Assembly (NCBI GenBank): GCA_963920575.1
Contig: OY986967.1
Coordinates: 20,287,148-20,351,147 of the forward strand
Direction of reading: 5' to 3'
DNA: 64,000 nt
Origin: Narthecium ossifragum
Taxonomy: Eukaryota > Streptophyta > Magnoliopsida > Dioscoreales > Nartheciaceae
Of this stretch, positions 23,593 through 34,379 are shown piece by piece; the stretch's first letter is position 1; the number at the start of each line of letters is the position of its first letter. The notes below the pieces were generated by a model. The model had not been told where the DNA came from. It saw nothing but the letters and a program-made list of their open reading frames with translations, and did not search any database. The position numbers and the translations under genes were made by a program.

Positions 23593-25366
23593 TGTCACGC
23601 CCCGACCCGCGAAAGCCCAACCGGCCCGGCCGAGCCCAACCGAAACCTAACAAATCGGGGAAAAATATTCGCGAGAGTTCCCTCTAACCTATTGGTCTCC
23701 CAAACAATTCATCACAAACACCCTCAATTTAAAAGACATAATTGAACAACATCAATCCCAAGTGAATTTAATATACATATCCTCGGAGAGGGGAAGATTC
23801 AAATACAACATTTAAACACTCCCGTAGGAGACTAACTAACATAGGTTTAAAGTTGTAAAAGATCGCCACCTCTCAAACTCCGCCTAGCGCCGCCGCACCG
23901 TCGACCAACTGCCCGGTAGGAGCCACCAAAGAGGAGCTAACGCCTGCACCTGCAAAATGCAGCCCGGGTAGGAGTGAGCATAAAGCTCAGTACGGTTCTA
24001 CACTACGACACACAGAAGGAAGAGGGAAACGCAACAGTGTCGCCCTCAAGTAAGACCTGGATGTATACAGGGGTTCCATAACCCCACCGCGTGTCCCTGA
24101 GGCCCACGATCATGGTCTTCCAGAAGAACTGGTCACATGTCATGTCACACTCAGTAAGCAGGACTAACACTGCTGGCCCACAAGCAGGGAACGACACTGC
24201 AGGCGGGAAATGGCACCGTTGAGTAGTTAACCTCTCTACTCAAAGGTCAACATAGTAGGACACCGGCTACAACTCAGCATCCGACTCGAGGCCGACACGA
24301 CCTCTACAATCATCAAGCATTAGATGTACCAGTCATCTAGGCCTTTCATCGAATTCTACTGGACACCACAATTCAAACCGGGTCCAAACTACCCAACCCC
24401 GGTCCTAGGGCTAAATCCGAGCTTCCAGCCTCAGGACGGCGACCCACAGATCAGCCACGCCCTAACCATGCAACTAATGCACAACAAATTAGCCACACCT
24501 TAACCATGCAACTAATGCACAACAGAGAATGCAGGCAATGAGCATACACAGTGAAAGGTAAGCATGCAACAATATGATAAAACAACATACAAGTCCAACT
24601 GGATCCGCAGCGGGTCCCGGCATTACGACGGTACCGAGACCATCAATCGCGGACTCCTGCAACGGGAAGAAACCTCGAAAACTCTGACGAACAGTAAAAT
24701 ATAATATTATATGTTCCAAACATATAATATTATTTAAATCACCAAAATCCTCTACTTAGAGGCTAATTGACCCGTCGATCCGACGTCCAAACGACGTCGG
24801 ATTCGAGATCCAAATTAGACATCTGAGATAAACATGCTGCGATCAATATATCCAAAATCAGGAAACATCCAACGGCTCGATTAACGGGTAAACACTAATC
24901 AAAACTGCTAATCTCACTAACTTATCATTACTTCCTGCAACGCAGCCCACCCGTAAGAAATTCATAACAAATCGTAGGAAAATCGGCAAAATTATGAAAT
25001 CAGTTGGGTCTGATAGTAGATTCAAAGATCTAGAACTCTTATGTTCATCATAACCCAAGATCTACAAGGAGCGATCGATCGCACACGGGTCGCCAGCTGC
25101 CCCAAAAACGGGGTTCTGGCGCCCGAGCTTGGATCTTTCGATCCCAAGCCCGCCTAGGGTTCTAGCAAGCACGTAAATCAAATATTGGAGCTGTGTGTTC
25201 ACCACGCGGGTGTGAAACAAACCAACAAGGAGAAATTTACCAAATTGCCCTTGCGGTCCAAGAAACAATGCGATCCACTGGATCGCGCGCTCGACGCGAA
25301 ACAAACAAATGAGCCACGGGCCCGACCCAGCCGGTCGGCCCAGGAGTAGAGGGACAGTTCCTCACA
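23593..25366 (-). repeat. 5' LTR of element M
   Basis: 1774 bp. On the minus strand it starts TGTGAGGAACTG and ends GGGGCGTGACA. It carries the conserved block (24400-24475) and the TTTTGCAGGTG block (23941-23995). No second LTR of this orientation is left in the window. About 950 bp of its 3' side are closely similar, in opposite orientation, to the neighbouring M'. Confidence 0.88.
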
Positions 25367-26836
25367 AGATCGATCCTTCTGGTGCAGAAGATCAATCCCT
25401 TTCGGTTGATAGGGACAAGTTTTCTCCCAAGCACTAAGAAGATCGATCTTCTCTAGGAGAGAGATCGATCTGTTAGTGGTTGAGGGGCGTTTTCAATGGG
25501 TTTGCCCGCGGGGCTTCACATATGCGGTTTTCTTTACAACCTTATAAACTTGTACATATCTCTAAACATGCTAGCCCCATATTAGAGGTAGTGGTGAACC
25601 AGGAGAGTGATGACTACTGGGATGTTTAGTATAAGTGGGCGGGTAGCACTACTGCTTTCCATAGCCTTGCAGTCCGGCATGCGCCGAGGGGCTTTACCTG
25701 CGTGGTTTGTCTTCTATTATTTGCAGGGCTACTTCCCAATGTAGGTTGCTGGTGAATTGGCTGGCAGTTGGTGGTGTATCACTGCAGCAGTTCCAGACCT
25801 TAAATACGTGTTCACCACCCCGGTCCGGCAGAGTGTCGAGCCGAGACCTTGTTATGCTATCATCACATCCTGCTGCGTGCTTAACTGCTTGTATGTGTAT
25901 GTTCATCGCATGCATCTCTGTTGTGTATTAGTTGCATGGTTAGGGTGTGGGCGATCTGTGGGTCACCGTCCCGAGGCTTGGAAGCTTGGATATAGCCCTA
26001 GGACCAGGGTCGGGTAGTTTGGACCCGGTTTGAATTGTGGTGTACAGTCGAATTAGATGATATGCCTAGACGACTGGTGCACCTCTTGCTTGATGATTGT
26101 AGAGTTCGTGTCGGCCTCGAGTCGGATTCTGAGTTGTAGTCGGTGTCCCACTGTGTTGACTCTTGAGTAGAAGGGTTGCCTACTCAGCGGTGCCATTTCC
26201 CGCCTGCAGTGCTGTTTCCCTGCTTGTGAGCCAGCAGTGTTGGTTTCTGCTTACTGAGTGTGACCCATCAAGTGACCAGTGCTCCTGGAAGACCATGATC
26301 GTTGACCTCAGGGATACGCGGTGGGGTTATTGGACCTCTGTATATATCCATGTCTTACTTGAGGGCGACACTATTACGTTTCCCTCTTCCTTCTGTGTGT
26401 CGTAGTGTAGTTTCCCTGTTGAGCTTAGTTGCTCACTCCTTCCCGGGATGCGTTTTGCAGGTACATGCGTTAGCTCCTCTTTGGTGGCCCCTACCAGGCA
26501 GTTGGTCGACGGTGTGGCGGCGCCAGGCGGAGTCTGAGAGGTGGCAATCTTTTACTGCTTTTGAACCCTTTGTTAGTTAGTCTCCTACGGGAGTGTTTAT
26601 ATAAATGTTGTACTTGATCTTCCCCTCTCCGAGTATTTGTATATTAAATTCTTTTGGATTTGTAATCTTGGGTTCGAGGTTGTTTACATTAATGTTGTTT
26701 AAATTGAGGGTGTTTTTGGTGAACTATTTAGGGAGACCAATAGGTTAGAGGGAACCCTCGCCAATTTTTTGGCGTTTCGTTAGGTTCTGGTTCCCGTCGC
26801 CCGGCCCGCTTGGCTTTTGTGGGTCGAGGCGTGACA
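25367..26836 (+). repeat. LTR fragment M', plus strand
   Basis: The 3' part of an LTR of the same family as M, ending GAGGCGTGACA at 26836. Its start is missing because M abuts it at 25366. It carries AGATCGATC palindromes at 25367-25480. It is followed by T2 gag sequence and not by a PBS, so it is the right end of an element or solo LTR once inserted in T2 gag. Confidence 0.85.
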
Positions 26837-26985
26837 CAGAGAGCAGGAGCTGGCAGAGGCCGCGGTAGAGGCAGAGGCAGAGTAGACTACGGGGGGCAGG
26901 TGTGCGCGCTACCCGACCGGGAGTATCCAGACAATGTGCGGCCGTCTTACTAGTCTTACCAGTCCTAGCGGTTACTTCAGCATGT
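26837..26985 (+). pseudogene. T2 gag C-terminal tail
   Basis: A short RG-rich frame (repeated GRGRGR, then YGGQVCALPDREYP), matching the Gag tail of T1 at 13270-13430. After about 26985 the sequence passes straight to the pre-PPT region. The whole pol of T2 has therefore been deleted, or was absent from the copy that inserted. Confidence 0.75.
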
Positions 26986-27048
26986 AGTTTTCTCCCTTGT
27001 TGTGGGTATTGGTGCCCCTAGGAGTAGCTTGTTTTCTTGTTCCTTATT

Positions 27049-27084
27049 GAATTTCAGGACGAAATTCTTTTAAGGATGTTAGGT
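27049..27084 (+). promoter_or_regulatory. T2 PPT with upstream hairpin
   Basis: A perfect 7-bp stem, GAATTTC-AGGAC-GAAATTC (27049-27067), precedes the purine-rich TTTTAAGGATG and the 3' LTR start at 27085. The same design, with one C-to-T and one G-to-A change at a CpG, is in T1 at 58272-58290. Confidence 0.82.
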
Positions 27085-27538
27085 TGTGAGCACCCGTTCG
27101 TCAAACCTGACTCGACAGTGTGTGTCGAGGGTCGTTCAACACTCGGGTTGGGCATAGATGACCTTGGATTGATGTCTTTGTTTGATTAGAAACCTTAGGT
27201 GGGACATGGATCGAAAGGTCTGGGTTCGGGGCACATTTGTTTGCCCATTTGCCACTTTTTAGTATGAGAAGATCGATCTTTTAGGGATAGAAGATCGATC
27301 TCCTTGTGCCTAGAAAGTCTTCGCCTTGTCACGGGGAAAGATCGATCTTTCTTGGAAGAGAAGATTGATCTCTCTCGTCGTGACTGGTCCTATAAGTAGG
27401 ACATGTCTCTTTCCTTTGGATTTCTTTTGGAAATCTTGGACGGAAATCAAATCCGGCGACTTATAGAGGATTGTTTGGACGATCGAAAGCTTGTTCAGCT
27501 GAATTTTGAGGCTTCCATCTATTTTAGGTAGGAATCTC
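27085..27538 (+). repeat. T2 3' LTR, piece 1
   Basis: Starts TGTGAGCACCCG and matches 19508-19950. It contains AGATCGATC palindromes at 27265-27370 and a TATAAG box at 27391. It breaks off at 27538. About 660 bp of the LTR, as judged from the 5' copy, are missing before piece 2 at 39035. Confidence 0.88.
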
Positions 27539-27539
27539 T

Positions 27540-27690
27540 TGTAACGGCCCCCACCGTTCAGGGACGCCCAGGGTCTGCGGGCACTGCAAAAATCTGGGAA
27601 AACGTCCCATAGGGTCACCCATCTCAGGACCGCTCCAAGGCGCAAGCATGCTTAGCCTTGGAGTTTTCTGACGGATCACTGCCATCACGG
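27540..27690 (-). repeat. 5S-rRNA-like segment (Cassandra-type TRIM or 5S-derived SINE)
   Basis: The minus strand matches the plant 5S rRNA internal promoter region. Near 27680-27605 it reads TGATCCGTCAGAAAACTCC, then GGCTAAGCATGCTTG (compare box A, AGTTAAGCGTGCTTG), then GAGATGGGTGACC (compare box C, GGATGGGTGACC). Cassandra elements are known to carry 5S sequence in their LTRs, and SINE3 elements are 5S-derived. The plus-strand left edge TGTAACGGCCCC fits an LTR end ...TTACA on the minus strand. The right edge is unclear. A pair of direct repeats (TTAAAATGTGTTG and GGTTATTAATATACTTA) lies at 27693-27786. Confidence 0.65.
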
Positions 27691-27794
27691 CTTTAAAATG
27701 TGTTGTGTCTTATAAGGGTTATTAATATACTTATTTTCTACGTGGGGTTACTTACTCAAGGTTATTAATATACTTAAAATGTGTTGGGAATACT

Positions 27795-30700
27795 TTGTCT
27801 CAAGGTTTTCTAACCAAGTATTTTCCCCCAGGTAAAACTGCTAAACTTAGAACTGATATTACTAGTTTTGCTCAGTTTGAGAGTGAGTCTTTATATGAAG
27901 CTTGGGAAAGGTTTAAGGAGTTGCAGCGGAAGTGTCCACATCATAGTATTCCTGAATGGCTGATTATACAAACTTTTTATAACGGACTAACACCTTCACT
28001 TAGGATTACCTTAGATGCAGCTGCAGGAGGTGCCTTAATGGGTAAGTCGTTTGATGACGCATGTGACTTGTTGGATGAAATGGCTTCTAATGATTATCAG
28101 TGTTCTAATGAAAGAGCTATGTCTAAGAAAGCTCCAGGTATGTATGATTTAGATGGCATAAACATGTTGAATGCCAAGGTTGATTCTTTGGTAAAAATCT
28201 GTGGTAAGTTAGGTAATATGAATGCTGTTTCTAGCCCTGTAATGACTTGTGAATTTTGTGGAGGAGCTCATATAAGTTCCGATTGTATGCAGGTAGAGCA
28301 GGCTCAATTTGTGTCTAATTTCAGCAGGCAACAACACCAAAATAATCCTTATTCCAGTACATACAACCAAGGTTGGAGGAATCATCCGAACTTTTCAAGG
28401 AAAGATCAAGGTAATACAGGGAGCAGTAATCCGAGACCTTTCATTCCTCCTGGTTTCCAGCCAAGACCTCCTCAACAAGAGGGTAAGCAACCATGGGAGA
28501 TAGCTATTGAGAAGTTAGCCAATGCTAGTTCAGAGAGGTTTGAGAGGATGGAAGCAAAAGTTGAGCAATTGGCGAGTTCCAACAGAAATGTAGAGTTACA
28601 ATTGGGGCAATTAGCCAATTCCATCAACTCTCGTGGACAAGGTAATTTGCCTAGTAAAACTGAGGTTAACCCAAAGGAGCATTGTAAGGCAGATATCTTG
28701 AGAAGTGGTAAGCAGCTTGGTCAGGTAAGTGGTGAGCCTATACATGGTGATGAAGAAGATCAGTATGAAGTGAGCAAGAATGTCAGAGAAGAAGTCGATG
28801 ACTTAGTAAATGCACCAGCTACATTACCACCGGTTGAACCATATATCCCTCCCATTCCTTTTCCTCCAAGACTTAAGCAGAATAAAATGGATCAACAGTT
28901 TGAGAAATTTTTAAAAGTGTTTAGGCAACTTCACATTAATATTCCTTTTGCAGATGCCTTAGCACAGATTCCTGCTTATACAAAGTTTCTAAAGGAGATC
29001 ATGTCAAAAAAGAGGAAATTGGAGGACTTCGGGACCATTTCCTTGACAGAGGAATGCAGTGCCATCATCCAAAATAAGCTTCCACCAAAGCTGAGAGATC
29101 CAGGGAGTTTTTCTATTCCCTGTACTATCGGTGATGTTAATTTTTCTAAAGCTTTGTGTGATTTAGGTGCTAGTGTCTCGCTAATGCCTTTATCTATTGC
29201 TAGGAGGCTTGGATTAAAGGAGTTGCAACCTACTTCCATTTCATTACAGCTAGCTGACCGATCAGTGAAGTATCCAGTCGGTATTCTTGAGAATGTTCTG
29301 ATCAAGGTAAAAAATTTCATCATACCAGGTGACTTTATTGTGTTAGAAATGGAAGAAGACACCGAGATCCCTATAATTTTAGGCCGACCTTTTCTAGCCA
29401 CGGCTGGAGCTGTCATAGATGTTAAGAATGGTAGGTTGACTTTGAAGGTTGGTGAAGAAGAGGTAGAGTTCAATTTGTTTCAAGCTACTAAATATCCTTC
29501 TTTTACTGACCATATTTGTCGAGTTGATGTAATAGATGAGGCAACCAAGGAGGTTCTTATATATGGAATAACAAAGGAACCTCTTGAGACTTGTTTAGTG
29601 AATGCCGGGACAACTAATGATGATAACATGGAGGTTGCAGAAGTGACGTGTGCATTGGATGCTACAGGTCCAAAGTTGAAGCAAAGAGGTAATCATTTTG
29701 AGGATCTTGGTAAAGGTAAGCCACTCCCTCTTCCTTCTAATGTGCAAGCACCAATTTTGGAGTTGAAACCATTACCGTCACATCTCAGGTATGCATTTTT
29801 AAGTGAGAATAATACTTTACCTGTGATTGTGAGCTCTTCTTTGTCTGATGTTGAAATTGACAAGTTGATGCGTGTTTTGAGATTGAGAAGAAAAGCCATA
29901 GGATGGACTATATCAGATCTTAGAGGAATTAGCCCTTCACTGTGTATGCATAGAATTCTCATGGAGGATAACCATAAACCTATTGTTGAAAATCAAAGAA
30001 GGTTAAATCCTAACATGAAAGAAGTGGTGAGGGGTGAAGTTCTTAAATGGTTAGATGCCGGAATTATCTATCCTATATCTGATAGTTCATGGATTAGTCC
30101 AGTACAGGTGGTACCTAAGAAGGGTGGGATGACTGTAGTGCATAATGAAAATAATGAAATAATTCCCACTAGGACAGTAGCTGGGTGGCGAGTATGTATA
30201 GATTATAGGAAACTTAATAGTGTTACCCGTAAGGATCATTTTCCTTTACCTTTTCTAGATCAGGTGCTAGAGGGACTTGCTGGGAATAACTATTATTGTT
30301 TTCTAGATGGTTACTCAGGGTACAATCAAATTCCTATATCCCCTGAAGACCAAGAAAAGACAACCTTTACTTGTCCTTATGGTACATTCGCATTTCGTAG
30401 AATGCCTTTCGGATTGTGTAATGCACCTGCTACATTCCAAAGATGCATGATGGCTATTTTTTCTGACTTTGTTGAAAGAATAATGGAGGTTTTCATGGAT
30501 GATTTTTCGGTTTTTGGATCTTCTTTTGATAGCTGCTTGGACAATTTGTCTCAGATTTTGCTGCGTTGTGAGGAAACAAATTTGGTTTTGAATTGGGAGA
30601 AATGTCACTTTATGGTGCAGGAAGGTATTGTGCTAGGCCACAAAATTTCAGGTAGAGGTATTGAGATGGACCGAGCAAAAATAGAGGTTATTGAAAAACT

Positions 30701-31727
30701 GCCACCACCTATCAACGTGAAGGGTGTTAGAAGCTTCCTTGGTCATGCAGGATTTTACCGGCGGTTCATTAAAGATTTTTCTAAAATCTCTAAACCTCTT
30801 TGTAATTTGTTAAATAAGGATGTGGTGTTTGACTTTGATAAGGATTGTTTAAATGCTTTTAGCAGGTTGAAACAAGAACTGATGTCAGGACCAATTATGG
30901 CAGCCCCAGATTGGAGTTTACCATTTGAATTAATGTGTGATGCGAGTGATTTTGCTTTGGGAGCTGTTCTTGGCCAAAGGAAAAACAGGAAGTTGCATGT
31001 TATATATTATGCTAGTAGAGTTTTAAATGATGCACAGCTGAATTATGCAACTACTGAGAAAGAATTTCTTGCTGTTGTATTTGCTTTTGACAAGTTTCGA
31101 TCTTATCTTGTAGGTTCCATGGTGATTGTATTCACGGACCATTCAGCGATCAAGTATTTGCTACAAAAGAAAGATGCCAAACCACGCCTAATTAGATGGG
31201 TGTTGCTCCTTCAAGAATTTGATATTGAAATTCGAGACAAGAGAGGCATGGACAATGTTGTGGCAGATCATTTATCTAGATTAGAAGGGCAGTCAAGAGA
31301 AGATGAGGTTCCCATTAATGAAAGTTTTCCAGATGAGCAGTTATTGGTGGTTTCAGCCATTCCTTGGTATGCGGATTTGGTAAACTATTTAGTAAGTGAC
31401 ATTGTTCCCCCTGATTTGAGCTATCAGCAAAAGAAAAGGTTTTTCTTTGATGTGAAGCATTACTTTTGGGAGGAACCACTTCTTTATAAACATTGTGCAG
31501 ATGGGATGATTAGAAGATGCGTTCCTGAGGATGAGATGAAGGATATCCTTGATCATTGCCATTCCTTGGAGTGTGGTGGACATTTTAGCACCTCCAAGAC
31601 AGTTGCAAAAATATGGCAATCTGGTTTTTATTGGCCAACCATGTATCATGATGCTAGGAAATATGTGAGTATGTGTGATAGATGTCAGAGGGTTGGCAGT
31701 ATTTCGAAAAGGAATGAAATGCCTTGA
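27795..31727 (+). CDS. Element B Gag C-terminal part, protease, RT, RNase H and integrase zinc region
   Basis: A single open frame of 1310 residues. In order: Gag core from [20 protein letters not shown] knuckle (C152, C155, H159, C164); aspartic protease with DLGAS at about 455; RT with [22 protein letters not shown] and the catalytic FMDD at about 900-903 (F in place of Y); RNase H at about 1045-1130 ([18 protein letters not shown]); integrase HHCC zinc region at about 1254-1300. A one-base frameshift at about 31725 ends it, and the rest of integrase is at 31724-32653. The start is only the first methionine after the permutation break; the true Gag start is at 36174. Apart from that break and the frameshift it is intact, so this is the youngest-looking pol in the window. 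Confidence 0.92.
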   Translation: MSQGFLTKYFPPGKTAKLRTDITSFAQFESESLYEAWERFKELQRKCPHHSIPEWLIIQTFYNGLTPSLRITLDAAAGGALMGKSFDDACDLLDEMASNDYQCSNERAMSKKAPGMYDLDGINMLNAKVDSLVKICGKLGNMNAVSSPVMTCEFCGGAHISSDCMQVEQAQFVSNFSRQQHQNNPYSSTYNQGWRNHPNFSRKDQGNTGSSNPRPFIPPGFQPRPPQQEGKQPWEIAIEKLANASSERFERMEAKVEQLASSNRNVELQLGQLANSINSRGQGNLPSKTEVNPKEHCKADILRSGKQLGQVSGEPIHGDEEDQYEVSKNVREEVDDLVNAPATLPPVEPYIPPIPFPPRLKQNKMDQQFEKFLKVFRQLHINIPFADALAQIPAYTKFLKEIMSKKRKLEDFGTISLTEECSAIIQNKLPPKLRDPGSFSIPCTIGDVNFSKALCDLGASVSLMPLSIARRLGLKELQPTSISLQLADRSVKYPVGILENVLIKVKNFIIPGDFIVLEMEEDTEIPIILGRPFLATAGAVIDVKNGRLTLKVGEEEVEFNLFQATKYPSFTDHICRVDVIDEATKEVLIYGITKEPLETCLVNAGTTNDDNMEVAEVTCALDATGPKLKQRGNHFEDLGKGKPLPLPSNVQAPILELKPLPSHLRYAFLSENNTLPVIVSSSLSDVEIDKLMRVLRLRRKAIGWTISDLRGISPSLCMHRILMEDNHKPIVENQRRLNPNMKEVVRGEVLKWLDAGIIYPISDSSWISPVQVVPKKGGMTVVHNENNEIIPTRTVAGWRVCIDYRKLNSVTRKDHFPLPFLDQVLEGLAGNNYYCFLDGYSGYNQIPISPEDQEKTTFTCPYGTFAFRRMPFGLCNAPATFQRCMMAIFSDFVERIMEVFMDDFSVFGSSFDSCLDNLSQILLRCEETNLVLNWEKCHFMVQEGIVLGHKISGRGIEMDRAKIEVIEKLPPPINVKGVRSFLGHAGFYRRFIKDFSKISKPLCNLLNKDVVFDFDKDCLNAFSRLKQELMSGPIMAAPDWSLPFELMCDASDFALGAVLGQRKNRKLHVIYYASRVLNDAQLNYATTEKEFLAVVFAFDKFRSYLVGSMVIVFTDHSAIKYLLQKKDAKPRLIRWVLLLQEFDIEIRDKRGMDNVVADHLSRLEGQSREDEVPINESFPDEQLLVVSAIPWYADLVNYLVSDIVPPDLSYQQKKRFFFDVKHYFWEEPLLYKHCADGMIRRCVPEDEMKDILDHCHSLECGGHFSTSKTVAKIWQSGFYWPTMYHDARKYVSMCDRCQRVGSISKRNEMP

Positions 31728-32653
31728 CGAGTATCCTGGAAGTTGAATTGTTTGATTTATGGGGAATTGATTTCATGGGCCCATTTCCTTCATCCTTCAA
31801 CAGTCAGTATATTTTGGTAGCAGTGGATTATGTTTCCAAGTGGGTTGAAGCTATTGCAACCCAGACAAATGATTCTCGGGTGGTGATGAGATTTGTGAAG
31901 AAGAATATATTTTCAAGATTTGGTGTGCCGAGAGCCATTATTAGTGATGGAGGCTCCCATTTTTGTAACCGGTCATTTGAGAACTTGTTGAAGAAATATG
32001 GGGTTACTCATAAGGTGGCGCTTGCTTATCATCCCCAGGCAAATGGGCAAGTGGAACTTGCTAATAGGGAACTGAAGCAAATTTTAGAGAAAACAGTGAG
32101 TAGTTCAAGGAAGGATTGGGCAAACAAGTTGGATGATGCTCTTTGGGCATATAGGACAGCTTTCAAGACACCCTTGGGTATGTCTCCTTACAAACTTGTC
32201 TTTGGAAAGTCTTGTCACTTACCAGTTGAATTGGAGCATAGGGCCTATTGGGCAGTTAAGGAGCTAAACATGGACTTGCAAGCTGCAGGAGAAAAAAGGT
32301 TTTTACAGTTGAGTGAGTTGGAGGAATTCAGGTTGGATTCCTATGAAAATGCTAGGATTTATAAGGAAAAGACCAAGCATTGGCATGACAAGCACATTCA
32401 AATTAAAAACTTTGAAATTGGACAGCAAGTGTTACTGTTCAACTCAAGACTTAAGCTATTCCCGGGCAAGCTTCGATCTAGGTGGTCCGGTCCATTCACG
32501 GTAACAAAAGTATATCCTTATGGTGCTATTGAGGTGCAGAGTGAATCCACTGGGACATACAAGGTTAATGGGCAGCGTTTGAAGGCTTATTTTGGTAGCA
32601 ATGCAGTTCCTAAAGGAGTTACTTACCCCTTGGAGAATCCTACCTATGGTTGA
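31724..32653 (+). CDS. Element B integrase catalytic core and C-terminus
   Basis: A 309-residue frame that continues the polyprotein after a one-base frameshift. It shows the catalytic D,D-35-E triad: D in [11 protein letters not shown] in [11 protein letters not shown] in [11 protein letters not shown]-terminal GPF domain follows ([14 protein letters not shown]). The initial methionine is incidental. It ends 12 bases before a short spacer into the 3' non-coding region. Homology with the element A integrase is clear throughout, and there is no chromodomain. Confidence 0.9.
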   Translation: MTSILEVELFDLWGIDFMGPFPSSFNSQYILVAVDYVSKWVEAIATQTNDSRVVMRFVKKNIFSRFGVPRAIISDGGSHFCNRSFENLLKKYGVTHKVALAYHPQANGQVELANRELKQILEKTVSSSRKDWANKLDDALWAYRTAFKTPLGMSPYKLVFGKSCHLPVELEHRAYWAVKELNMDLQAAGEKRFLQLSELEEFRLDSYENARIYKEKTKHWHDKHIQIKNFEIGQQVLLFNSRLKLFPGKLRSRWSGPFTVTKVYPYGAIEVQSESTGTYKVNGQRLKAYFGSNAVPKGVTYPLENPTYG

Positions 32654-32914
32654 TGATGTGGTTGTCAAGCTAATGACATTAAACAAGCGCTTCATGGGAG
32701 GCAACCCAAGCTACATCTGTTTAAATTTATTTTTCTTGTTTTAGTTGTTTTAGTTTTCAATAAATGATGCACTGACCCACTCATTTTGCTTGTGTGGTAC
32801 AGGTTCAAAAGAAGGAAGAATTTGTTGTTATCAAAATGCTCGTTCAATAATGATCAACGGGGCACTCGTTCAAGTTTCTTACAAGGGGAGTATTAGTCTT
32901 CCATTTTTCTTTCC

Positions 32915-32954
32915 TTTTACATTGAGAACAATGTGAAAAATAAGTTTGGGGGAG
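32915..32954 (+). promoter_or_regulatory. Internal PPT-like tract of B with hairpin
   Basis: Stem ACATTG-AGAA-CAATGT (32919-32934), extended by a U-G and three U-A pairs to 32915-32938. It is followed by AGTTTGGGGGAG (32943-32954). It is placed and built like the internal tract of A and E. Confidence 0.75.
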
Positions 32955-33546
32955 TGACTTTTGCAGGTTTGGTTATGATAGTGGTGTTGGTGTTGATGCT
33001 GAATTTTTTTTCTTGATGATCACAAGCCTATGATATTACCTTATTGCAAATTGTGGAAAATGCTATTCTGGTCTTGGTTTGTGCTTAATTCTTGTGCTAG
33101 CTTGGTTTATTTGAATTCCTTTGAACAATTCTGTGCACAATACCGTGATCAATAAGTTACTTTTTTTAGCTTAGAGTATATTTATGTGAATGAGATAGTT
33201 TTTCAAGATCTCACTGAACTCTAGAACCTATTTGATAATCTCTCGAGGCGAAATTCTAGGCAGCACACCATTAGAGAAATGATTTAGGCCATCGTTGGAA
33301 CGTTTGAGCTTTTCTAGCCTACCTTTGTTATATCTATCTCTAGTCACCCTTTTGAGCTTTAACGTTAGCCATTTTTCTTGCATTAACCTGCAATAATCGC
33401 ACCATTCAACCCATGAACACTTATCCTACCTCTCTTCAAGAAAATTTGCATTTGTCGAGCCATTGGAGAAGGGAATAGTTTGTAAAAGGAAGAAGAGCAA
33501 TTGCAAGCTTTGCAAGTTTATAAATGAAAAAAAAAAAAAAAAAAGA

Positions 33547-33858
33547 GTGTGTGACTATCTAAAATTCGAAGCCTATAGGGCTCGAGTAGAAGATCCGAGG
33601 GGTATTTTATACCTAGTGCCCTAAAGTCATCTGGCTTGGGAGCCACTGATTTGATACTCGCTACATGGGTCCTGTAGACAGCTTAATGGATCAAGGTATT
33701 TTGTGTGTGACTAGCTAAGATTCGAAGCCTATAGGGCTCGAGTAGAAGGTCCGAGGGGTATTTTATACCTAGTGCCCTAAAGTCATCTGGCTTGGGAGTC
33801 ACTGATTTGATACTCGCTACATGGGTCCTGTAGACAGCTTAATGGATCAAGGCATTGC
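33547..33858 (+). repeat. 156-bp tandem duplication in B 3' region
   Basis: Two adjacent copies, 33547-33702 and 33703-33858, differ at only a few bases. Each begins GTGTGTGACTA and contains GCCTATAGGGCTCGAGTAGA, GGGTATTTTATACC and CATGGGTCCTGTAGACAGC. They occupy the position of the two diverged repeats in the A and E 3' regions. Confidence 0.92.
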
Positions 33859-34340
33859 ACAGTCATACCACATAAGTTGCTCTTGAAAGTAAATGTAAAT
33901 TTTTCGTTCTCTTCCTTTCATTGGTGAAGCTTGTGTTAAATTTTCTTGCTTTGAATTCCATATCCATTGTGTTAGCAAACACCCTCAGCTGACCATTACA
34001 AGCCCTTGTGAAGTCCTTTTGATCTTTGGTGGTGTGCTTGTACTACATTAGTGGAGAGCTGATTTGAAAAATAGGCATATGAAGTTTGAGAAACTCATTC
34101 TCATAGAGATCAGACATACTGCAATCAAGTTTGCATAAATTGATCCGAGTTGATAGAGTAGCAAGTTGAGATTGGTATTCACACACACACACTCACAGGA
34201 TTTCTTGTGAATCTAAGCATGTTCTTGAAATAATCTCAAAACTTGTATCATGTTTAGACTTTTCCCTATTGACAATCTTGAGGCAATTATTGTGAGAAAT
34301 CAATCTAATCTGTTCATTTTGTTTCCGTTCCTGTTACTTC

Positions 34341-34379
34341 TTGCTTGAGAACAAGCAAACATTCAAGTTTGGGGGTATT
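34341..34379 (+). promoter_or_regulatory. 3' PPT of B with upstream hairpin
   Basis: A perfect 7-bp stem with an AGAA loop, TTGCTTG-AGAA-CAAGCAA (34341-34358), then AAGTTTGGGGGTA, then the LTR start at 34380. Confidence 0.85.

Larger units (their letters stand above)
32654..34340 (+). other. Non-coding 3' region of B
   Basis: About 1.7 kb between integrase and the 3' PPT with no credible ORF and no envelope-like frame. It contains the internal PPT (32915-32954), a poly-A run at 33527-33544 and a 156-bp tandem duplication. Confidence 0.85.

Noticed and set aside
32654..34340. Envelope-like gene between integrase and 3' LTR, known from some Athila/Calypso elements
   Set aside because: No long frame with a signal peptide or membrane segments in A, B or E. 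The region is non-coding.
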